Source: a virus. Taken from it: a DNA stretch of 43,345 nt. Numbering within the stretch: position 1 is the stretch's first letter; each line of letters begins with the position of its first letter. The notes below the pieces were generated by a model, which saw only the letters and a program-made list of their open reading frames with translations, ran no database searches and was not told the DNA's origin. Positions 29,906 through 38,269 of this stretch are shown piece after piece. A program made the translations under genes and the position numbers. The stretch covers positions 1 to 43,345 of IMG/VR virus record IMGVR_UViG_3300046656_000100. One strand, written 5' to 3'.

Positions 29906-31329
29906 GATGGCCCCACCGAGACATCAATCAACGCATCGACCCAGCGCGACGGCACGGGGTCCGTATCGATGAAGCGATCCACGCGGTTGCGCGCCTGCCC
30001 GCACTGCGTCCAGCGCACGCGCGTATCAAAGGCGCCAATCGCCCCGCTCGAGGCCCACTGTTCATTACCCCACGTCTGCCCGCCATCCTTCGAGGTCTGC
30101 CGCATGATCTGCGGGTCCGAGCCCTGCCCGCGCTGCACGCCTTGGCCGACGTCCATCACGAGTTGGATCGCGTGCGTCGTAAACCGCTTCTGGTCAAACG
30201 ACAGACGCGGCGGCTGGCGCAGGCGGCGAATCGCGGCCCCGTCCACGTCGGTAAACAAATCCGTCCCCATCCGGTAGATCGCTCCCGTCAAGCGGTCCTG
30301 CACCAGATTCCGATCGGGATGGGCGAAGAACATGGGCCGATAGGCGAGCCATTGTGCTTGCCGCGTATCCCAATACAACCGTTCGTGCCAGAGGCTTGTC
30401 GCCTGATCAAAGACCCAGGTCCGTTCGGCGCTCGGGAACGTCAGCACATAGAAGGTGTGGCCGTTCTCCTGATAACTGAACGCCACCGCATCCGAGAGAT
30501 CGCCATAGGTCGCGATCGACGCTTCCACGGCATGCGTGCTGATGCGGCTGGGCGTATACCCAGAGGCCGACACCACCTGTCCATGTCCCTGCTCATTATG
30601 CGAGAGCCAGATCAGCGACTTATCCAGCCGCGCGCCCGAAAACGCCGCGGCCGTGCCCGTCTGCATAAACGCCTCTTGAATCGAGGCGAAGGGAAACGGC
30701 GCCGTCCCGGCGTCATACCAAACCTCAGACGTATGATCACCCAGCAAATAGATCAGACGATTGACGACATACAGAGCCCGCCAGGGGTCGCTGCCGTCCG
30801 TGCGCTGCTGGATGTTCCCCAGGTCGATACTCAGGAAATTCTCGAACGCCGTCACTTGCAGGGTAGAAGAGGTGGCATCGAGAATGACGCCAAACCCATC
30901 CAGAAAGCCGCACATCGTGGCGCCCAGCACCGTGGGCGTTGTGAAGGCGTTCGTCGTGAGGTCCAGCACGTAAAATTGATTGCCGCTCGTCAGGCCCAAC
31001 TGATTCCCGGCATCCCCGTTGGACATGAACGTCACGGGCGAGGCGTTGCGCTCAATGATGCCGCGCGATACGGCGGTAGTGCCGACGAGCTCATAGAGCG
31101 TAAACCCCGTGACGAAAAACGTCCGCTCACCGAGGGAAAACATGCCGCCGCCGAAATTCGCCGTGGGGGCGACAATCAATTCAAAGCCGGGACACTGGAG
31201 AAGCGCCCCCGGCGTCGGGGCCGTCTGTGATTCGTTCAGCTCGACGTAGCGATTGATCAGGCGTTCGGCATCGGCCATATACGATTGGCTTTGATACGAC
31301 GGGCCGAGGAAGCCGGGATACTGGGGCAT
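29902..31329 (-). CDS. Tail hub / DNA stabilisation protein, P22 gp10-like
   Basis: 475 aa, the size of P22 gp10 (472 aa). The start PQYPGFLGPSYQSQSYMADA followed by ERLINRYVELNES is the family signature. Later, LGERTFFVTGFTLYELVG, TDGSDPWRALYVVNRLIYLL, GDHTSEVWYDAGTAPFPF and WLSHNEQGHGQVVSASGYTP fit the beta-propeller-like body. It closes the filled head and carries the tailspikes/needle. It follows the gp4-like gene with one small gene between, as in related phages. Confidence 0.85.
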   Translation of the reverse strand: MPQYPGFLGPSYQSQSYMADAERLINRYVELNESQTAPTPGALLQCPGFELIVAPTANFGGGMFSLGERTFFVTGFTLYELVGTTAVSRGIIERNASPVTFMSNGDAGNQLGLTSGNQFYVLDLTTNAFTTPTVLGATMCGFLDGFGVILDATSSTLQVTAFENFLSIDLGNIQQRTDGSDPWRALYVVNRLIYLLGDHTSEVWYDAGTAPFPFASIQEAFMQTGTAAAFSGARLDKSLIWLSHNEQGHGQVVSASGYTPSRISTHAVEASIATYGDLSDAVAFSYQENGHTFYVLTFPSAERTWVFDQATSLWHERLYWDTRQAQWLAYRPMFFAHPDRNLVQDRLTGAIYRMGTDLFTDVDGAAIRRLRQPPRLSFDQKRFTTHAIQLVMDVGQGVQRGQGSDPQIMRQTSKDGGQTWGNEQWASSGAIGAFDTRVRWTQCGQARNRVDRFIDTDPVPSRWVDALIDVSVGPS

Positions 31330-31662
31330 TTACGACAATCCAAGACTCACGGTCAGCGCCGAGGCGGGCGCACTGGAGCCAGCCGCCGTTGTGGTCGCCG
31401 CCATCCACAGGCCATCCTTGAAGTAGAGCCCGCCACCATCCTGCACGCCGAGTGTCTTACTCGCCAACGTGGCCAAGCCGACCTGATACTTCGGCACCGT
31501 CGTGCCCACGGTCGGCGCGATGGCCGTATCGTAAAAGCTCACATACGAGGCCGCGGCGGCCGCGTTGTAAATGTCGTAATCGAAGATCTTGCACGGCCCA
31601 CTAACAAAGATGGCCGTAGCCAGCAAGCCGGACGTGCCATTGACGAGAACGGGACTGGCCAT
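31330..31662 (-). CDS. Small structural protein, 110 aa
   Basis: 110 aa, beta-rich. Starts ASPVLVNGTSGLLATAIFVS with YDIYNAAAAASYVSFYDTAI in the middle, similar in style to small minor virion proteins next to tail genes. It sits between the gp4-like and gp10-like genes. No signal peptide. Function unknown. Confidence 0.65.
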   Translation of the reverse strand: MASPVLVNGTSGLLATAIFVSGPCKIFDYDIYNAAAAASYVSFYDTAIAPTVGTTVPKYQVGLATLASKTLGVQDGGGLYFKDGLWMAATTTAAGSSAPASALTVSLGLS

Positions 31663-31671
31663 CGCTGCTCC

Positions 31672-32709
31672 TTATCGGTTCGAGGTCGTCGTATTGCCCG
31701 TGAGGTAATTCCAGCCCGCGCCCAAGCCCGGCACAAGCGCCGGATCGATCGACATCGCCCCCGGGTCGACGTTCGGCTTTTTCATGTTCTCAAAGGCCGC
31801 GCTGGCCATCCGAGGCAATAGGGGCGGAATCTGCACGCCAAAGGGACTACAGAAGCGCAAGGCGAGCTGATAGAGGAAGGCATCCTGATAGCCCGGCGGC
31901 CCTTGCAGAATGCTATCGAGGCTGGCCGGGACACCCACGGCTTGCGGCGTATAGAGCACAATCGACAGGCTCTGCGGCTGCGGCCACAGGAACAGCGTGC
32001 CGTGGCTGTCCGTCAGATTGGTCTGATAAAAGCTCTGGGTCGGCAGTGCAGACGGCAAGCTCTTGATGGAGAGCGACGAGAACGCATCTTCATCCATCAT
32101 CCCGATCGGCACTTCGATGGCGGGCGATGAGCCGGGAATGAGAAAGCTGATGGCGTTGATCCACATGGGCCGGTCAATGTTGACCGTCTGCCCGATGCCG
32201 ACTAAGACACTGGAGGTCGACGCCGGCCAGACAAACGTCGTCTGCAATTGCAGCGACAGCGTCAGTCGATCGGCCGCCCAGGTATCAATCATCGTCTGGA
32301 CGCGCCGGAGGCCGAGGGCAATCTGGCCGGCGTTGGCCTGCTCCCCCGGCTCGAGCACGCCGATCTCCACCAGCGCATCCGTAATCAGCGACCGCACCGT
32401 ATAGGCCAGCGCGAAGACGCCTGAGGCTGGGGTCGCCGCCGCCGTGGTGGCCACCTGAATCGAGGCGGAGACGGCGCCGAGGCCCGTAAACGTAAACGCA
32501 ATCAGGGCGCCGTTCGTCTCGGCTTGCGAGGGCCGATACGTGTAATACCCGTGCCCTTCTGCTGTGCAGATGCCCGCCCCGACGCTGCCAATGGCCTGGA
32601 CGCCGCCATCCACCGTGACGTAGACCGTGACGACGCCGACATAATCGAGGCCCGTTGAGGCATCGACCATCTGCGCGCCAATGACCTGATTCGGCTGGTT
32701 AATGACCAT
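31672..32709 (-). CDS. Tail adaptor (P22 gp4-like) fused to N-terminal beta domain
   Basis: 345 aa. Residues 1-~95 form a beta domain (QVIGAQMVDASTGLDYVGVV ... ALIAFTFTGLGAVSASIQVA) paralogous to the stand-alone 98-aa protein at 37951-38247. From ~100 the chain follows the P22 gp4 tail-adaptor pattern: VRSLITDALVEIGVLEPGEQ, GLRRVQTMIDTWAADRLTLS, VPIGMMDEDAFSSLSIKSLP and LALRFCSPFGVQIPP. P22 gp4 is about 166 aa and lacks such an N-terminal domain. It would sit directly on the portal and seal packaged DNA. Confidence 0.75.
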   Translation of the reverse strand: MVINQPNQVIGAQMVDASTGLDYVGVVTVYVTVDGGVQAIGSVGAGICTAEGHGYYTYRPSQAETNGALIAFTFTGLGAVSASIQVATTAAATPASGVFALAYTVRSLITDALVEIGVLEPGEQANAGQIALGLRRVQTMIDTWAADRLTLSLQLQTTFVWPASTSSVLVGIGQTVNIDRPMWINAISFLIPGSSPAIEVPIGMMDEDAFSSLSIKSLPSALPTQSFYQTNLTDSHGTLFLWPQPQSLSIVLYTPQAVGVPASLDSILQGPPGYQDAFLYQLALRFCSPFGVQIPPLLPRMASAAFENMKKPNVDPGAMSIDPALVPGLGAGWNYLTGNTTTSNR

Positions 32710-32721
32710 AGGAAGTCGCGC

Positions 32722-32734
32722 CTAGTCTACACCC
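32722..32734 (-). repeat. Intergenic GGGTGTAGACTAG motif
   Basis: Reads GGGTGTAGACTAG on the minus strand immediately after a stop codon and before the gp4-like gene. The same 13 bases occur after TerL at 10639-10651, and a looser form (AGGTGTTACACTACA) at 38257-38271. Possibly a phage regulatory element; function unknown. Confidence 0.45.
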
Positions 32735-33619
32735 TCAGTGTGTTTCCGGCTGGGTTCTGGTCGGGCCGAGCAACTGATTACTATCCGCCGCCCATTCCGG
32801 CTTAAACCGCTGCACCAGCAAGATCGATACGCTCTGCCGGTCCACGCGCGCCAGCGAGGAATCAGGCAGCGGCCGAGGATTCGGCCAGTCCAGTGGGCGC
32901 ACAGGCCGCGCAATGGGCAGCGTCAGCAGGCCCAGGTCGTTGAGCGTATGACTGCCCTGTTGCGACTTCGCGCCTTGCGGGTTCGGCCAATCGGTCTGAT
33001 GCGTCGGCAAGCCGACCGGCGGCGGCAGGAACGCATTGCGCCCCTGTGGGTCATTGACCTTCGCCAGTTGGATCGTCGCCGGGTTGAGCCAGTCGCGCTG
33101 GCGGAAGGGCGGCGCAATCGCGGTGACGGGTAAGCCCAGCCGACTCGGCACCTGATCGGCTACCAAGGATGGCAGCTTCGGCGCCTTCGGCCAGTCAAAC
33201 TGAATAAACGCAGGATTCGTCTGGTCCTGCATGTAATAGAACAGGTGCGTCTCAGGCTTCAGCGCCACGCGAGCGGGCAGCGGGAAGTCTTGATTAAAGA
33301 ACGGCTGCCCAGGCGGCGGCAGGGGCAACAGAATCCTGTTGTAGACGGGATCAATGACCATCTGCCGCAGCGGCACCGCCGGCAACGGCCAGTCGCAGCA
33401 ATTAAACGACATGCCCGCCCCAGGCGGCTGCGGGCGATGATGCCAGACACCGAGCGCCGGCAGACGCGAGGGCGGATCGATATCGGGGCCGATAAAGGGT
33501 AACGCGGCGGCGAGGGGCAGACGGACGTTGAAATTGGGCTGTGAGTGCGCGCTATTGGCGGCTGTCGTCGACAACGCCGCAATCGCCGTGATGAGCGGCG
33601 CGCGGAAGATCGTCGACAT
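32735..33619 (-). CDS. DWPxP-repeat protein with conserved C-terminal tail
   Basis: 294 aa, Pro/Leu/Gln-rich, with about six aromatic-proline units: CCDWPLPAV, NQDFPLPAR, QFDWPKAPK, QRDWLNPAT, QTDWPNPQG and PLDWPNPRP, spaced about 25-50 residues. An N-terminal hydrophobic segment (FRAPLITAIAALSTTAANSA) may be a signal or anchor. The last ~25 residues (FKPEWAADSNQLLGP ... QPETH) are nearly identical to the end of the 602-aa repeat protein at 38270-40078. Both are followed by a paralogous small beta domain. Unknown function; a virion fibre or scaffold-like spacer is possible. Confidence 0.75.
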   Translation of the reverse strand: MSTIFRAPLITAIAALSTTAANSAHSQPNFNVRLPLAAALPFIGPDIDPPSRLPALGVWHHRPQPPGAGMSFNCCDWPLPAVPLRQMVIDPVYNRILLPLPPPGQPFFNQDFPLPARVALKPETHLFYYMQDQTNPAFIQFDWPKAPKLPSLVADQVPSRLGLPVTAIAPPFRQRDWLNPATIQLAKVNDPQGRNAFLPPPVGLPTHQTDWPNPQGAKSQQGSHTLNDLGLLTLPIARPVRPLDWPNPRPLPDSSLARVDRQSVSILLVQRFKPEWAADSNQLLGPTRTQPETH

Positions 33620-34816
33620 CTACATCACACTCGCCGCCCAGAGGTCATTGGGCGCGGGACCGACGACGAATTCATACGCGCCGATATCGAACGCCGAGCC
33701 CTGCGGACGCGTCACGCCGAGAATGTCGGTGGTATAGGCGTTCGTCGTCCCTGCATCAATCGCCGGACTGCCGACCGTCAACTGAAAATTATTACCGGAA
33801 GGATTCACGAAGACGGGATTGACGCCCACGAGGTTCGTCGTCAGCGTCGAGGAGGCATCGTCGACGAGATTATTCGGCGTGTTCCCATACGCGATATTGT
33901 TTTCGACAAGCGTGCCACCGGACCCAGATGAGAGATGGATCCCGATCATCGCATTTGCCGTCACGGTGTTCTGATAAATCTTCGCGGCATCAGAGCCGCC
34001 GGTTGCCACAAGAAGGGCCGCATTCCCCCCGCCAGACACGGACAGGTTGTAAATCACATTGTTGTAGATTTGCGAGCCGGTCCCTGGCCCGAGGAAAATG
34101 CCACTGCTGAAGGCGGGCGAGCGCGACACATCATGCACGATGGTGTTGCGCACAATGTTGTTGTTGATGCCGAAGGACACATTCAGAATCACGATGCAAT
34201 TGCCGCTGGAATCGTACGCATTGCAGTTGCTGATCAGATTGTCTGAGGTCTGGACATTGAAGGCTGCGGAGTAATCGCCCGAATCGCCGCACCCATGCAC
34301 GGTGAGATTGAGCAGTTCGTTGCCGCCCGTCAGGCCGCCGACTTCGGACGTGAGTTCAAAGCAGCTAAAGGCCGCCGTGCCCTCATTGATCACGCCATTG
34401 GTCGGCCCAATACATTCGCCCCCATTGAAGCGGATGTGATTCGGATTCCCGCCTGACCAGCCCCGCAGATAGACGCACCCCTGCGTAATGCCACGCGTGG
34501 CATCGAGGTTGATGTTCAGGAATTGAATAAATTGCTGCGCGCCATCGAACAGCACGACATTCGCATAGCCCGCGCCACCAGTCGGAGCCAGCCACACCGT
34601 CGTGCCCGTCGCCGCTTGGATCGTCGTCGGCGCCCCCCACGAGGCGCCCGAAGGCACATTATCAAGAATGCCCTCGTTGTAGGTGCCTGCGCCGATGATG
34701 AGCGTATCGCCACCGGCCAGCAGCGCACACCCGGCCGTGACGGTCAATTTCGCGAGGGCAGGCGACGTGCCATTGTTGGCGTCGTTGCCAGTCGTCGCGA
34801 CGTAGAAGGTCGCCAT
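33620..34816 (-). CDS. Right-handed beta-helix protein, putative tailspike/depolymerase
   Basis: 398 aa from ATG 34816, which overlaps the previous stop (TGATG). TFYVATTGNDANNGTSPALA and GGDTLIIGAGTYNEG are the usual beginning of secreted or phage parallel beta-helix proteins. Repeated PbH1-type rungs follow (NLISNCNAYDSSGNCIVILN, NNIVRNTIVHDVSRS, IYNNVIYNLSVSGGG, IYQNTVTANAMIGIHL, LVENNIAYGNT). It ends with VGSPAIDAGTTNAY and FDIGAYEF, a common C-terminal motif. No catalytic residues can be assigned. Confidence 0.75.
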   Translation of the reverse strand: MATFYVATTGNDANNGTSPALAKLTVTAGCALLAGGDTLIIGAGTYNEGILDNVPSGASWGAPTTIQAATGTTVWLAPTGGAGYANVVLFDGAQQFIQFLNINLDATRGITQGCVYLRGWSGGNPNHIRFNGGECIGPTNGVINEGTAAFSCFELTSEVGGLTGGNELLNLTVHGCGDSGDYSAAFNVQTSDNLISNCNAYDSSGNCIVILNVSFGINNNIVRNTIVHDVSRSPAFSSGIFLGPGTGSQIYNNVIYNLSVSGGGNAALLVATGGSDAAKIYQNTVTANAMIGIHLSSGSGGTLVENNIAYGNTPNNLVDDASSTLTTNLVGVNPVFVNPSGNNFQLTVGSPAIDAGTTNAYTTDILGVTRPQGSAFDIGAYEFVVGPAPNDLWAASVM

Positions 34817-37128
34817 CAGGTCACCGTGAACTGAATCCCGTTCGACACGCCGGCCCCGACCGTGACGCGCACTTGGCCGGTCGTGGCGCCGGCTGGCACC
34901 GTGACGGTGATGGATGTCGCAGACCACGCGCTTGGCACGGCATTCACCCCGTTAAAGGTCACGGTGCTTTGTGCCTGCGTGGCGCGAAAGTTGGCGCCCG
35001 TGAGCGTGACCGTCGTGCCCACCGGGCCCGTCGTGACGCTGAGAGTCGTCAGCGTCGGAGCCGGCAGCCCTTGCAGGGGATGCGGGTAGAAATAGGGCGT
35101 ATAGCCCGGCTTCATCACGGTGTCGCTCACGAAATAGTCACGATTCAAGACAAGCCGCGCCGCCGATTCCGCATTGAAGGGGGCGAAGATCATCGACGCG
35201 CCATTCATTTTATTATTCGTGAAATAGACCGGCTCTGAGGATTGCGGCGGCGGCGAATATGGCGGCGGCGATCCGTTGAACGGTCCCATGTTATCGCTGC
35301 CTCGCCCGATCTGATCGATACAGGGCCAGCCGGCCGAGGCACCTGATCCAAGATTCCCATCCCATGGAGACGTGCCATCACAGGCATTCAAGAATGGGGC
35401 ATTGTTCGTATAGGCACGTGTGACCACCAGCGTGCCGTGCCCATCGCCAAAGGTGCCGGTCCAGGTGGTATTAAACATCACACCCGCGCCACCGCGAATG
35501 TTCACGGGCGCCCCGACCATCAGCGTCGATTGGGTCATGGTGTCGTTATAGATTTCCCATTTCCGGCACCCACGGGCGCCGCCGCTGGCCGGATGCACCT
35601 CGATATAAGAATCTGCGACGGTGTTATAGCGAAAGACGAAGGCGCCGCTACTCTGGCAATCGACCACATTCTCAAAGGATTCAAACCGGAAATCATTGTC
35701 TTCGACATACATCGCGTTATCGCCGCCGAGCCCCAGCGGCCGTGACCACCAGGTCGACCCGTTGTGATCGGCCAGCGATTCCGCCTGATAGCCGAAGTCC
35801 AAGACTCGCTGATCGATAAAATGGTTGTTATCGATCAATCCTTTCAAATCGGCCGTGAGTTGATTCGTGGCATTCGTCGCTTCAGCCTTCACCCCTGTGC
35901 CCCACACCTGAAAGTCATGCTGGTGACACTCGAATGTATTGTGATCGACGCGCCAGCCTGATCCCGCGAGATCGATGCGGGCGCAGATCCAATGAATGCC
36001 CGTGATGCGCGCCACATCTGATTGGGTATTAATGGCCGCCTGCTCGGCATTCCCTGATCCGCCCACGCCCAGCGGCGTGGCATCGATGAATGTCTGTGTA
36101 TCGCCCGCTCCTTGGATCGTCACGCCATTCCAGTTGGGATAGAGAAACATGTTGCTGTTCCATGTGCAATGCCCAGGCGGGATGGTGACGATGTGTTTTT
36201 GCGGGGACGCCATAAAGGCCGTTGTGACGGCCGCGGCCACGGACCCGACGTTGCAATCTGCGGCGGCCACGGTATCGTTGCTGGATGTCACGGTAAACGT
36301 CAGGCCATTACTGGTAACACCTAAGACGAGAATCGTCACAAGCCCTGTGGTCGCTGACGCAGGCACCGTCGCCGTGGCGGATGTATCGGACCATGCCGAA
36401 TAGCCCGCCGCCGGCACGCCATTGAAGAACACGAGACTGGAGTTCTGCACAGCTCCGAAATGCAGGCCCGTCAGCGTGACCGCTGTGCCGACTGGACCGG
36501 AATTCAGATTGAGACTCGTCAACACCGGCTGCACGGTCACGGTAAAGGTGAGATTGTTGGATGTCTGCCCGAGCACGACCACATGGACCGGCCCCGTCGT
36601 CGCGCCCACTGGCACCGTCGTGGCAATCGATGTCGCGCTCCAACTGGTCGCCGTAGCCACCGTGCCGTTAAACGTGAGGACGGACGTGCCCTGCGTGGCG
36701 CCGAAGTTTGTGCCCGTGACCGTCACCGCTGTGCCGGGCGGCCCGGTGATGACGCTTAGGCTGGTGAGTGTGGGCGGCGGCGAGGGAATGACCGTAAACG
36801 GCAGACCGGCCGTCGACACGCCGCCGCGCACGACCATGACCGGCCCGGTCGTGCCGGCTGGCGGCACCAACGCCGTAATGGAGGTGTTCGACCAGGCGAT
36901 CGTTACTGCCGGGGCGCCGTTAAATGTGACGAGGCTATTTTCCTGCGCCGGGCCGAAATTGTTGCCTGTGAGCACGACAGAGCTCCCCACCAGACCGGAG
37001 GTCGGCGCAATGGTGTTGAGCGCCGGTATTTCCGGGCGGATGATAACTTGCCCCGGAGTGGACGGCGCCGCCTGCGCTCCCGCCAAGGCCAGCAGCGCCA
37101 GCACCGCGGCGAGGCGCATGGGGGTCAA
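34816..37128 (-). CDS. Secreted IPT/TIG-repeat and beta-helix protein, 770 aa
   Basis: TTG at 37128 or, more likely, ATG at 37119 followed by signal peptide MRLAAVLALLALAGAQA. Three IPT/TIG domains (about 36-113, 118-198, 200-281), each with the P.SG..G..V.LTG.NFG...SLVTFNG pattern, then a parallel beta-helix/pectate-lyase-like domain (~285-680; TIPPGHCTWNSNMFLYPNWN, NHFIDQRVLDFGYQ, FRYNTVADSYIEVHP), then a fourth IPT domain (~690-770). The layout resembles bacterial surface adhesins or polysaccharide-binding enzymes. In a tail module it may be a spike or an exported surface-modifying protein. Confidence 0.8.
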   Translation of the reverse strand: MTPMRLAAVLALLALAGAQAAPSTPGQVIIRPEIPALNTIAPTSGLVGSSVVLTGNNFGPAQENSLVTFNGAPAVTIAWSNTSITALVPPAGTTGPVMVVRGGVSTAGLPFTVIPSPPPTLTSLSVITGPPGTAVTVTGTNFGATQGTSVLTFNGTVATATSWSATSIATTVPVGATTGPVHVVVLGQTSNNLTFTVTVQPVLTSLNLNSGPVGTAVTLTGLHFGAVQNSSLVFFNGVPAAGYSAWSDTSATATVPASATTGLVTILVLGVTSNGLTFTVTSSNDTVAAADCNVGSVAAAVTTAFMASPQKHIVTIPPGHCTWNSNMFLYPNWNGVTIQGAGDTQTFIDATPLGVGGSGNAEQAAINTQSDVARITGIHWICARIDLAGSGWRVDHNTFECHQHDFQVWGTGVKAEATNATNQLTADLKGLIDNNHFIDQRVLDFGYQAESLADHNGSTWWSRPLGLGGDNAMYVEDNDFRFESFENVVDCQSSGAFVFRYNTVADSYIEVHPASGGARGCRKWEIYNDTMTQSTLMVGAPVNIRGGAGVMFNTTWTGTFGDGHGTLVVTRAYTNNAPFLNACDGTSPWDGNLGSGASAGWPCIDQIGRGSDNMGPFNGSPPPYSPPPQSSEPVYFTNNKMNGASMIFAPFNAESAARLVLNRDYFVSDTVMKPGYTPYFYPHPLQGLPAPTLTTLSVTTGPVGTTVTLTGANFRATQAQSTVTFNGVNAVPSAWSATSITVTVPAGATTGQVRVTVGAGVSNGIQFTVT

Positions 37129-37634
37129 AACGGCTCGTACAGGATGTGGGCGCTCATGGCGCCAGACGTGCCCGTATCATTCTTCGCGGAGAGCGACATT
37201 TCGCCCAAGCTGGCCGTATTGCCCAGCCCGACTGGCCGCGCCTGCGTGTTGCTGTAGTTCAGCCTGACGATCCCACCGAAGGCGTTGTAGGACGGCGTCA
37301 GGAGGTAGCCCTGCGTCAGCCGCTGCGGGCCGGTGCTCGCCGCGGTGAACGTGACGACAATCGTTGCCAAGGCATTGGCCGAGCCATCGAGCGCGCGATC
37401 CGCCGCGGGAGCTGACAGCGCGGTCGGCGTGATGGCAATCGTGGAGTGCAGCGCCAGCACCATGTCATTGATGCTCGATGCCGAGGCCTGTCCGCCCATG
37501 TAGAGCTCTTCGACGGCCCAGCGCTGCGTGCCGCTGCCGCCCTTCAGCGCCATATACGTGGCGTTGGCGAGGGTGCTGGTATCGGCCGTGTTCGTCGGCG
37601 TGAATGTGGTAAAGGTGAAGGTGCGCAGAGCCAT
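37125..37634 (-). CDS. Tail-module structural protein, 169 aa
   Basis: 169 aa, Thr/Ala/Ser-rich, beta-like (ALRTFTFTTFTPTNTADTST, AVEELYMGGQASASSIN, GIVRLNYSNTQARPVGL). No signal peptide. The pattern recalls small capsid or tail decoration proteins. It starts with a TAATG overlap with the zinc protein. Function unknown. Confidence 0.65.
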   Translation of the reverse strand: MALRTFTFTTFTPTNTADTSTLANATYMALKGGSGTQRWAVEELYMGGQASASSINDMVLALHSTIAITPTALSAPAADRALDGSANALATIVVTFTAASTGPQRLTQGYLLTPSYNAFGGIVRLNYSNTQARPVGLGNTASLGEMSLSAKNDTGTSGAMSAHILYEPF

Positions 37635-37951
37635 TAGAGCGATCTCCTTTTCTCAAGTACGAGGTCAAGTTTGCCATCCCCGCAGGCGTCAATCAGCTCC
37701 TGCACCGTGAAACAGGCGTTGGTGGCGTGGTAGGTCGCTTCGCAGGCGCGACAGATATAGCGGGCGCATTTCGGGCATCGGCCCAAGGGCACCGTGCGAT
37801 TCGGGTTGAGAATCACGTTGCGCTGGCAGTGATTGCAAACATGCAAGGCGGATTCAAACGTGCGGCCTTCGGGCACGTCCGGCGTGCCAGGGGAATTCCG
37901 ATGGTCAATGAGAATGACGCCTTCGTAGGACCGTTGGGAATGGATGGGCAT
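37634..37951 (-). CDS. Conserved phage zinc protein (IDHRxSPG type)
   Basis: 105 aa. PIHSQRSYEGVILIDHRNSP followed by CNHCQRNVILNPNRT and CPKCARYICRACEATYH gives several CxxC pairs, so two zinc sites are likely. Proteins starting MPIH..R.YEGVILIDHR.SPG are common in podovirus head/tail regions with unknown function; this one fits well. ATG overlaps the upstream stop. Confidence 0.72.
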   Translation of the reverse strand: MPIHSQRSYEGVILIDHRNSPGTPDVPEGRTFESALHVCNHCQRNVILNPNRTVPLGRCPKCARYICRACEATYHATNACFTVQELIDACGDGKLDLVLEKRRSL

Positions 37952-38247
37952 CAGGCGATCCGCTGCTTCGGCGGGATGATGACGTTCGGCACCGTCGCCA
38001 CCTGCATCGTCACGGCAATGGCATTTGGGCCGGTAAACGTAAACGCCACGAGGGTATAGTTCGTTTCGGCCGCCGTGGGAAAATAGTTATACAAGCCGTT
38101 GCCTTCCACCTGAATGGACCCGAGTCCCAGCGCCTGCGTGCCCCCGTCGCCCGTCACATAGACCGTGACCACGCCCGCGAAGGGAGAGCCGTTACCGACG
38201 TCAAGCATTTCCGCGCCAATCACTTGACCGGCGACCCCTTTAACCAT
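37951..38247 (-). CDS. Stand-alone beta domain, paralogue of gp4-like N-terminus
   Basis: 98 aa from ATG 38247. QVIGAEMLDVGNGSPFAGVV, then TVYVTGDGGTQALG and TLVAFTFTGPNAIAVTMQVA match residues ~8-92 of the gp4-like protein at 31672-32709. Here the domain is alone. It directly follows the 602-aa repeat protein, just as its paralogue follows the 294-aa one. The pair probably works together in the virion. Confidence 0.75.
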   Translation of the reverse strand: MVKGVAGQVIGAEMLDVGNGSPFAGVVTVYVTGDGGTQALGLGSIQVEGNGLYNYFPTAAETNYTLVAFTFTGPNAIAVTMQVATVPNVIIPPKQRIA

Positions 38248-38269
38248 GAAAGCGCGTGTAGTGTAACAC

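Noticed and set aside
30142-31230. Plus-strand open frame (362 aa)
   Set aside because: Basic, low-information translation antisense to the well-supported gp10-like tail gene.
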